In this document: positions 56,196 through 64,000 of the stretch, one piece after another | Layout of the letters: each line of letters begins with the position of its first letter | Position numbering within the stretch: position 1 is the first letter of the stretch | From: Patagioenas fasciata | Lineage: Eukaryota > Chordata > Aves > Columbiformes > Columbidae | Length of the DNA: 64,000 nucleotides | NCBI RefSeq assembly: GCF_037038585.1 | Contig: NC_092524.1 | Coordinates: forward strand, 67,754,552 to 67,818,551 | Reading direction: 5' to 3' | Notes under the pieces: generated by a model | Databases searched by the model: none | What the model saw: only the letters and a program-made list of their open reading frames with translations | Told to the model about the DNA's origin: nothing | Position numbers and translations under genes: made by a program

Positions 56196-57557
56196 TCACC
56201 CCTTCAGACTCTGCCCAGTTTGTTTGCATCTGCCCAGTGTGGTGGGATGTCTGTCTGTCTGCAACCACGGCAGCATGCAGCTGCCCTTGCTTTGAACAAC
56301 CACCTTCCAGCTTGGGAAAAAGCTTTTCCAAAGTGGAAAAAACAAACCATCTTTCATGATCCAGATGTTTTGCATTTGGGATTTGATTTCAGTGATGTTT
56401 TCAGACCTGCTTTGGTTTTAGCGTGTCTTGTTTTCAAGGATGAGAACATTTTGTGCTGATGAGATTGTTCAGCTTAATTGTATGCTAAAAGCATGTTGAT
56501 GTTTATATTATGTGAGTATTAATTTTAATCTCCAATATTAATCAGTACCAATGTAAGCAATGTATTGAGTATTATCTTTGCCAGGTTGTATTTGTATCTA
56601 ATTTAATATTTACAACAGGTGTTTAATATTTTATATTCTGTGATAGTGTTTCTCTGTTATTGTTCATCAGGGACAGGAAAAGAAATAAAAGCTTTAAATG
56701 GTCGCATGGGAATTCAGATTAAATATCAGGAGCATTTTTTCTTATGGAGAAGCGTAGTGAAGCACTCGAGCACTTTGTTGGGAGCAGTGAGGAACTGCTG
56801 TGACCCAAGTGTCCCCAACCCACGCAGCTGCATCAGGACATCAAGTCCCTTTTGTCCCCATTTTCCCCATGGGAAAGGAAGACTCCAGAAGTCGCAGCCT
56901 GTAGAAAGTGGAAAGGATTGAAGGCAACTGGTTAAATTTTGCTTTAATTGGGATGTTTGGGTTGTTGAATTAGCCTATAAATGAACTGTCCAGAAACCAG
57001 AGTCCAATTTCTGCTTCTCCCAGTATCACCTAAAATTTAACCAGCATCTCCTTGGCTGGACTGAAGACCATGTATCTGAAGTTGGATGATGGTATGTGCC
57101 TGAAGATTGAGGCTAAAAACCTCTGCATAATAAACTGTGTTTCTTCCTCTAAAACTGGCATCTGTCCCTCAGATCGGCTGCCTGCCCGGAGCACCAAGCT
57201 GAGGCACATCATGGAACCCATGGCCATTTTCACCCCAGATTTGAAGGGCAGAAGAACCTTCTACCATTCATCTTTTGCATAATAACCTGGAGCTAGAAAA
57301 TGCAGTGGACATGTCTAGTCTTAAATAGATCAGATGCTTCAGATCATGCATGAACTTTTTGCCTTCCAAAGGGCAACGACTATTATTTTTGCTTTCCAAA
57401 GGACAGCGGCCATTAGGTAGTGGTGGCAATGGCAGGACGGGATGGTCAGGGTGTCTGTGGAGTAGGGGATTGTGTCACAGGCTATGCATTGTGAGATTAT
57501 AGTAATATAAGCACAAGAGATGCACTTCTCAGCCCCCATGTCTCAGCAAAGGTACGT
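56196..57557. other. Unique non-coding sequence, AT-rich block inside
   Basis: No gene is recognised. The block 56460-56640 is strongly AT-rich (TGAGTATTAATTTTAATC, CCAATATTAATCAG, TCTAATTTAATATTTAC) with ATTAAT words, and could be constrained. A 76-codon frame at 57052-57282 has no known counterpart. Confidence 0.45.
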
Positions 57558-57623
57558 AAGGGGGATTGGACTGGATGATCTTTTGAGGTCCCTTCCAATC
57601 CCTAACATTCTGTGATTCTGTGA
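57558..57623 (+). mobile_element. CR1 LINE 3' tail, group D
   Basis: Only the terminal 65 bp remain: GGGGGATTGGACTGGATGAT, CTTTTGAGGTCCCTTCCAAT and CTAACATTCTGTGATTCTGT. CR1 copies truncated this close to the 3' end are common. Confidence 0.88.
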
Positions 57624-58868
57624 AGACCAGTGGTGAAATGTGTAGGTTTATAGACCTCAGGGAAGGACCCAACTTCAGCAATATCCAAATTACTGAGATA
57701 CCCAAATTACTTTCGAAAAAGTTCACCCCTTCCTCAGCTGTTTAAGCACTTCTAGAAGGTTTTCCCACTGTTTCCTTACCTGATGTGTCTCATTTTGGAA
57801 GATGCCAGAAGATGACACTGAGCTGAGGAAACCTGGGCTGCATTTCTGCCGTGTCCTCTGACACTCAGACCAACATCAGGATGATTTCCTTGGACCTGGC
57901 TCTCAATTCCCAGTGCTGAAAGAAGCGTAATCCACCCTATTTTCTTCAAAAATTGTTGCAAGCTCTCATGATAAGAGCTAAACAGCATTATAATTTTTCA
58001 CAACCTCATTATTATTTTTTCACAACCTAACTGCACTTTTAAACTAGAAAGCAGATTTATTACTATTTTTTCAGGAAGCCATTTAGTTAAACTATATTTT
58101 AATAGTATTTCAACAGACTTTAGTCCAGGAAACAAAGTAATCACAAGTTATGCACCTAAGGACTGATTTGCACTATATTTCCCCACAAAAATATATATTC
58201 GTTGTTGCTATGAAACCAGAAGTTTTGCTTACATCAGATCATTTTGTTCTCATGTCATGGATAAAGGAGCTGAATGAACAATGCAGTGCTAATGGTTTTC
58301 GCTTTAAATCTACTTAAAGAAACCTTTCACCTCCCACACTTTCCAAATAAATAAGGTGTTTTTTAGATGGTTTTGGTAAGTTTAGTGCTCCTGCAAGTGC
58401 TTTCTGCAGCACAGGTGAGAGAGGCAGCAAGAGGGGTGCTGAGGCTTGCGTTGGCCTGGAAATTTGAGTTTTGCAATGATTTATATCTTGGTTAAATTGA
58501 AGGGTCTTTTTTTGCTTATGAAGCAGTTTCCTGAGTCAATAGTGGGGGGCTCTGAGGGTTGTGAGTCCTGAGCCCCACTGGGAGCCCGATGTGGCAGCTA
58601 GATGTTGATGAAGAGGTGTTGATGGTGAAATGTTGATCATGAGAATAGAATTTTTGGTTGAATAGCTTTTTCTGGTTGTCTTTTGGAAGAAAGTTGTTGT
58701 TAGGATTCACTTGGCTCCTGGAGCTGACTCTTTAAGGGTGAAAAAAATAACAACAAAAACCAAAGAGGTGAAATGTTGGGATAAAATTGGCTCTGGGTCA
58801 CAATGTGTTTCGTCTTGGGCAATATGGGCAGATTCTCTTTTTCTTTAGGCTGCTTGTGTAGATGTGCA
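57624..58868. other. Unique non-coding sequence
   Basis: No gene or dispersed repeat is recognised. The part 57985-58360 is AT-rich, with a nearly repeated CACAACCTAA/CACAACCTCATTATTATTTT phrase at 57998-58030. Confidence 0.45.
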
Positions 58869-59046
58869 TACATCTCTATCTCTGTCTCATCTCTATCTCT
58901 GTCTCTATATCTCTATCTATCTCTATCTCTGTCTCTGTCTCTGTCTCTCTATCTATCTCTATCTCTATCTCTATCTCTATCTCTATCTCTATCTCTATCT
59001 CTATCTCTATCTCTATCTCTATCTCTATCTCTATCTCTATCTCTGT
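58869..59046. repeat. CTATCT hexanucleotide microsatellite
   Basis: TCTATC/TCTGTC units become a pure CTATCT array of about fifteen units between roughly 58955 and 59044. The long Ser-Leu and Ile-Ser reading frames here come from the repeat. Confidence 0.95.
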
Positions 59047-59222
59047 TTGTATATGTGTATATGTAATATGTATTGATACATTCTGCATATATAAATGTAT
59101 ATACAGAAATATGGATTTGCCTTTAACAAAAATTCTTAAATTTAGGAATATACGTGTGTATATGTTTCTGTGTGTGTGTATATATATATACACACTTTTA
59201 CAGATATGTGTGTGTTTGTGTG
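59047..59222. repeat. TG/TA dinucleotide-rich stretch
   Basis: Interrupted TATG and TGTATA words end with GTGTGTGTGTATATATATAT and ACACAC (about 59170-59195) and a TGTGTGTTTGTGTGT run. It extends the low-complexity zone begun by the CTATCT array. Confidence 0.85.
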
Positions 59223-59885
59223 TAAAAGCATATTCCTGAAAAAAGACTCCAAGAGAGAAAGTTTCTCTTGCTCCTATCCTCATTTATATCTAATTGTGGA
59301 TGATGGATTACAGTTATACGGTTTTCTCTAATCTCTTTTACTTAATACAAATATATCTCTGTAAGAATTCCTTGGAAGAACTGTGGGCAGAAAGCTAATT
59401 TAGCCTCGGTACTGATTCATATTCCTTCCTCACTGCAGACATAACAGTAATGGGCTTGTAAAAGTCGATGTTTGCAGAAACCCCCCCACCTGTTTCGGGG
59501 AGAAGCTTTGGGGCGTCTCATGAACCCCCGTCTTTCCCCCATCATGGGGAGGAGGGTGGTTGTAAGAATAGTCCCTGTGTGACAGCCCCGCAATGGGAAA
59601 CGAGCTGCAGCAGCCAAAACTGGAACAAAAGTCTCTTTTTAGCTGCTGAACAGAAGATAGGAGTTAAAATATGCAAGCCCGTGATAGAGCCAGAAAAATG
59701 TGCTCTTTGTTAAAATGAACTAGTGGGGACTGTTCTCCATCCCTCATCCTCAGCCGCCACAGCAAGCGCCACGGAGCTTATTTTGGGGTTCACCTTGTTC
59801 AAGATTCGACCCTGCCATCCCGATTCTTGTGTTGAGGCATTCAGTGTGGCTAGCTGCAAAAATCTCCCCAGGTATCCAACCTGGT
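59223..59885. other. Unique non-coding sequence
   Basis: No gene or dispersed repeat is recognised. Confidence 0.45.
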
Positions 59886-59932
59886 GTATATATATATATA
59901 TATATGTATATGTATATATACTTATATATTTA
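59886..59932. repeat. TA dinucleotide microsatellite
   Basis: A TA run with GTA interruptions, including a near-pure TATATATATATATATATA section at about 59887-59905. Confidence 0.93.
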
Positions 59933-60829
59933 CAAGTCTCTAGCTGCTCTATTTGCAAAATAAACTTTCAGTCTGTGAAAGAAAAATTGACAGTGGGTAA
60001 ACTTCAAGTTGTTTGGAGTGATGATGTCTGTAAAATCCAAATGTTTCTAGAGCTCCTTTTGCTAGTATAGATATATCATGAACTCCCTGCTTCGCCAATG
60101 CGGCGCTCCTGGCAAATTTACTCTGTTGGCTTAGGCTGAGTTTGCAGGAACCCTGAGAGAACAGCCCCAAATATTAACCCGGTTCCTACAACTCTTGCTT
60201 TAAAGAGGAACATCATTAACTCTGACTTAGCTCATTAAAGCAGGGATGAAAGGAGAGGGCAGCACAGAGTGAGGAGAATTAACTCAGCAGGGCGCAGGGC
60301 GAGGGATGGAGATGAAGGGAGATGTGATATCCAACACGTGGGGCTCCAGGAGCTGATTGGTGTGAGACATTTACAAGTAGACCGTAACATCTTGAGAAAA
60401 TGCTTGTTCTACTCAGGCATTGGGATTTTCCAGGGTGGGAGATACCTGTGAGTAATTCAGGATAAGCCCTATACCAAACATAAGCCACAAACCCAAATTG
60501 ATTTATTTCAGGCTTTTCGCAAACTCTGGTATTAAACTTCCAGTTAAACTGGTGGCCTTGCACAGATACAGAGAAAACAGCCCAGGGTCACCTTTTTCTT
60601 TGCATCCTCAAAGACGAAACCTTGTAAGAAGGTGTTCTCAGCCTTTGGGGCAGGAAAGGAGCAAGACCCAGGTGTCTCCCCTTGAAACCAGTGCTAATTC
60701 CTGGCTGGTTTGGTTTGGAGCAGGAGGGAGATCAGATGATACACAAAATGTAGCTGCTGTGATCAAAGTGAACTTTTGGGTTCGTCATACTGAGGTGTGA
60801 TACACAGCAAGGCTGTTTATACCTCCACT
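59933..60829. other. Unique non-coding sequence
   Basis: No gene or RNA is recognised. A 14-nt match to miR-26b near 60451 was examined and rejected. Confidence 0.45.
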
Positions 60830-61050
60830 AGGTTAAATTAGCATCATTATCCCTTTGCAAATGAGTAGATATTACCGTACTGCCTCTTAAAAGAAGCAAT
60901 TACCATATCTATTGGGCAGTACATTAAATGACACGATTTAATTAAAGCCTAATTTATCTCTGAATGAAAAATATTTAAAATCGCTGTACAGTATATTATT
61001 CCATTCAATTACTGCAAATCTCTGTCTGTTTGCTGCCGCAGATGAGCTCA
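60830..61050. promoter_or_regulatory. Candidate conserved non-coding block
   Basis: Repeat-free AT-rich sequence holds TTAAATTAGCATCATTATCC, TTTGCAAATGAGTAG (with the octamer-like TTTGCAAAT), ACGATTTAATTAAAGCC, CTAATTTATCTC and ATTCAATTACTGCAAATC. The joint presence of POU-type and homeodomain-type words without simple repeats suggests an enhancer. Function is inferred. Confidence 0.37.
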
Positions 61051-61399
61051 GTTGGCAAGCTGGCCGCACACCCCAGCGAGTGCTCGGCTTTTCCTCTCCT
61101 CTGCCTGGTGAACCAGCTCCGAACGCTGCCCCAGCAGCCTGACTTCTGCCTCCCGTGGCCTTTCTGAGCTTTAGTGGAGGTGAGATGTTTTCCAGCCACC
61201 TCCAAACAACCAGGGTTGAGTTCAGCATCGCTGCTGCTGAGCCTTCCTGCGAAATTGTGTTTCTGTGGGTACCAGAGCCATTTGAAAGTTTATGCCAAAC
61301 GGGATGTCTCATCCTTGGAGAAGCTCCCAACATATTTCCATAGTAGTTAATGCAGGATGTCAGCTTTTGGGCTATCATGAGAATCCCAAATCAAGCCAG
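61051..61399. other. Unique non-coding sequence
   Basis: GC-moderate, no feature recognised. Confidence 0.4.
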
Positions 61400-61604
61400 T
61401 CTAGGATTTAGGAAGAGGTTGGAATATTTTGTTGGGCATTGGAACAGGCTGCCCAGGGCAGTGGTGGAGTCACCATCCCTGGAGGGGTTGAACACACATG
61501 GAGATGAGGTTCTAGGGGACATGGGGCAGTGCCAGGGTTGGGTTATGGTTGGACTCGATGATCTTGAGGGTCTTTTCCAACCAAAATGATTTTTATGATT
61601 CTAT
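61400..61604 (+). mobile_element. CR1 LINE 3' end, group C
   Basis: The sense CR1 end has TTTGTTGGGCATTGGAACAG, GCTGCCCAGGGCAGTGGTGG, GTCACCATCCCTGGAGGGGT, TTGGACTCGATGATCTTGAG, CCAACCAAAATGATT and the tail TTATGATTCTAT. It is close to 7961-8217. Confidence 0.94.
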
Positions 61605-62130
61605 CTGTAAGGGGCATGGGATAATATCCCAGCCCTACTGAGGTCGAAGAGGAGTTGCTGACCACCCACCTCCCTGGTGTTAAGGTTTCTCCTGGGGCCT
61701 CTGGCAAGGGTCTCCAGGGTTAACCAGGAGGGAAGCCAAGCTGAAATCCAACAGCAGCCCATAATTTTAGTTCTCGTAGTTAAGTCATGCCCCAGAGGTT
61801 TACATTCCACAGAATTTCTTCTGTTTTCAGCCACAGAAACTCAACAAATGAAATAATCACAGGAAGTTTTTGCCAGTTTGACATAAATTTTGGAAGAGCG
61901 AGCTGCTGTTGGCAGCCAAGGACAGACAATTTGCTGCCCGTGCTGCTAACCAGTCACAAGAAATATGCTTGTTTTATGTGTGTGTGATTAATGGACCAGT
62001 AAAAAGGGGCTTTAAAATTAATAAATAAAACAGCTAATGCCTCTGGCTGTATGCTTCAGGTTGGTGTTATGTCACATCCCATTTAGTCATGCATGGATGC
62101 ATTCTGCTCTGGTGACCCTACATTAACAGG
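61605..62130. other. Unique non-coding sequence
   Basis: No gene or repeat is recognised. The end is AT-rich (ATTAATAAATAAAAC near 62016). Confidence 0.45.
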
Positions 62131-62196
62131 TGAGTTGGACTGGGTGATCTCCAGAGGTCCCTTCAACCCAACCAGTCTGTAGTTCTCTGATTCTAT
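62131..62196 (+). mobile_element. CR1 LINE 3' tail, group D
   Basis: The terminal 65 bp only: TGAGTTGGACTGGGTGATCT, CCAGAGGTCCCTTCAACCCA and GTTCTCTGATTCTAT. The mixed tail suggests a group related to 57558-57623. Confidence 0.87.
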
Positions 62197-63257
62197 ACCA
62201 TGTTTGAAGTCAGGGGCAGGAGGGTGCATGAGGCAATGGGACGATGTCTTGGCTGCGATGCAACATAATCATCGAGGACGTTAAGAAAACCCTTCTTAAT
62301 TTGAAGAAAAAAGATAGAGAAGATTAAATTATTAAATTGAATTTATAATGTTATTTCTGGCAAGGTTTGCTGTCTGGAAGGGCAGACACGGCTGTGACTG
62401 TGGGTCACTACAGGATGATGTTGACTGTTTGAAAGCAGATATTCTCCATTTCCATTTGGGTTCATGGCAGACCCTTGACCCTTTCCAGAAGAGGAGACTG
62501 CCTGCAAAGCACTTTTCCATCAGCTTTAAGAGGTGTCAGTGGTGCTATGTGTCCTGACGACGCGGTGTTGGCCATCACCGTCCTGTTTGCACAGTGCTGT
62601 GGGAAGCGGGAGGGAGGATTTGGTGGCTCTGGGAACACAAAGGGCAAACACTGCTGAAAGAATAGCACTTCTGTGCAGCAAACCAGAAGATGCACAGCTG
62701 CTCACTGGAAGCCTTTTAAATATATGATAGCCACCAAGCATAGAGTCACAGCATTGCAAAGTGCAGCGTGAGAGGGAGGTTATGCTTATTATGATTTTCT
62801 GTGATATTGACATTTCTGAACAGCCTGAAATCGGGCAAAATGTGTAGGGATGTCTGGGAGACAAAGGCAGGTGGCATTCCTGCTGGTTTTGCCCCAGATT
62901 GCAAACCGTCTTGAGTTAAAGATGTTCCTTTCAAACACAGCTGCCATCACATCCCAGGGCTAAGAAACATTCAGGCTTTGGGTTGCAAGGGAAGGAAAAT
63001 AACCCCCTTTCCAGGGACTCTGTGACCGTGCTAGCCCAGGCTCTACAGCAAAGACGTGAGCATGTACCGAAGTCCTGGTGATTTCAGTGCCCAAGTGCTT
63101 TGCTGAGCAGGTTTGCCTTAAATATATGTTTAAGGTGAATTTTCCAGCCTGGGACCTGGCACTAACGGACACAGCAGCAGCCGGCAAAGGGCTTTTCTCA
63201 CCAGAATGTCACAGTGCTGTGCCAAAGGGGAAGGAGGTGCTGGCCTTCTGTTAGGGT
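62197..63257. other. Unique non-coding sequence
   Basis: No gene or dispersed repeat is recognised. The AT-rich portion is at 62280-62350. Confidence 0.45.
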
Positions 63258-63807
63258 GAAGAAAAGAAGAAAATGGAAAGGGAGGGAAAAGGAAAAAGGA
63301 AAAGGAGAAAGGAAAAGGAAAGAAAAAGAAAAAGAAAAAAGAAAAGAAAAAAGGAAAAAAGGAAAATGAAAAATGAAAAAGGAAAAGGAAAAGAAAAGAA
63401 GAAAGAAAAAGAAAAATGAAAAAGGGAAATGAAAAGAAAAGGAAAAGAAAAATGAAAAAGGAAAAGAAAAGAAAAGAAAAGAAAAATGAAAAAGGAAAAG
63501 AAAAGAAAAGAAAAGAAAAGAAAAGAAAAGAAAAGAAAAGAAAAGAGAAAAGAAAAGAAAAGGAAAGAAAAGAAAAGAAAAGAAAAGAAAAGAAAAGGAA
63601 AGAAAAGAAAAGAGAAAAGAAAAGAAACAAAAGAAAAGAAAGGAAAAGGAAGAAAAAAGAAGGAGAAAAAGAAAGAGAAAAAGGAAAAGGAAGTAGAAGT
63701 GGAAAAGGAAAAGAAAAGGAAAAAAAAGAAAAAAGGAAAGAAAAATAAAAAAGGAAATAAAAATAGAAAGAGAAGGAAAAGAAAAAAGAAAAAGGAAAAG
63801 AAAAAGA
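63258..63807. repeat. 550-bp polypurine tract (AAAAG-type)
   Basis: The + strand is almost all A and G, with rare T and C. The unit is AAAAG with AAAAGG, GGAAAA and AAAAATG variants. A pure AAAAG run of about ten units lies near 63496-63545. Lys/Glu-rich and Phe/Ser-rich reading frames are by-products. Like the 51.4-kb tract it is a homopurine-homopyrimidine sequence, here with purines on the + strand. Confidence 0.96.
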
Positions 63808-64000
63808 CTGCTAGTAAGTAGACTGTATCCTTTTGCATGATGCTGGTCTCATGGTTGGTTGCTAGATATGAAAGGTGTTGGTGATGGGAAGATCAGACCT
63901 AAAGCTTTAGGGCTCATTTGCACTTAAAACCAAACTGGGAGTGTGCCCAGGTGTGAAATTAGGAGCTCAGAAGTTACTCAGTTCACACTCAGAGCTACTC
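63808..64000. other. Unique sequence at window edge
   Basis: No feature is recognised. Confidence 0.4.

Noticed and set aside
57052..57282. 76-codon frame with Cys and Lys residues
   Set aside because: Too short, no known motif, no conserved cysteine spacing, and no exon borders.
60448..60475. 14-nt identity (AGTAATTCAGGATA) to microRNA miR-26b
   Set aside because: The seed bases differ (GTGAG in place of TCAAG), and neither flank contains the complementary arm needed for a hairpin. A chance match.
63130..63838. Phe/Ser-rich and Lys/Glu-rich open frames up to 195 codons
   Set aside because: They are by-products of the AAAAG-type repeat. All frames are open because the repeat lacks stops.
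1..64000. CRISPR array, operon or bacterial defence system
   Set aside because: No spaced direct repeats with unique spacers, no ribosome-binding-site-led gene series, and the repeats and composition are those of a bird genome.

Overview
The window looks like bird nuclear DNA. It carries about 28 pieces of CR1 LINEs, nearly all 5'-truncated and keeping the avian CR1 3' end (tails such as ATTCTATGATTCTAT or ATTCTGTGATTCTGTG). It also has one solo retroviral LTR and many long microsatellites, with no SINEs and no bacterial-type gene organisation. CR1-dominated repeats with few other elements are established for birds. The exact species, and the view that it is a neognath bird, are inference. 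I found no protein-coding host gene, no tRNA or rRNA gene, no CRISPR array and no operon. The longest open frames lie in low-complexity repeats (51.3-52.2 kb, 63.1-63.8 kb) or in CR1 DNA, and the remaining 60-210 codon frames match no protein I recognise. The only recognisable protein-coding sequence is a 232-codon C-terminal piece of CR1 ORF2 at 16227-16925 on the minus strand. Layout: 1-4.3 kb has four CR1 pieces around a candidate conserved non-coding block. 4.3-14.7 kb is mostly unique with three or four CR1 pieces. 14.7-16.9 kb has a 455-bp CR1 and the longest CR1 with its open frame. 17-18.5 kb is unique and homeodomain-site rich, ending in a CATACC/TATAC satellite at 18.5 kb. 21-29.5 kb has CR1 pieces of several subfamilies, including one sandwiched between two microsatellites at 27.9-28.4 kb. 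29.5-36.3 kb is a CR1-free stretch that is AT-rich and holds the solo LTR. 36-48 kb has further CR1 pieces in both directions. 51.3-52.0 kb is a 600-bp polypyrimidine tract. 53.8-56.2 kb holds old, decayed CR1 plus one younger copy. 58.9-59.2 kb is a CTATCT array, and 63.26-63.81 kb is an AAAAG-type polypurine tract. Function: the window reads as intergenic or large-intron sequence. Repeat-poor blocks with TAATTA-type cores, SOX-like sites and AT-rich composition resemble the conserved non-coding elements found in gene deserts around developmental regulators, but without alignment this is only a hypothesis. CR1 copies fall into at least five groups by their 3' ends, and one group (GGTGGCACTGGGGGAGCTGG near the 3' end) dominates. 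I did not find a convincing undescribed biological system. The best leads are the solo LTR with its target duplication, the young CR1 with its intact ORF2 tail, the locally dominant CR1 subfamily, the triplex-prone tracts and the candidate regulatory blocks.
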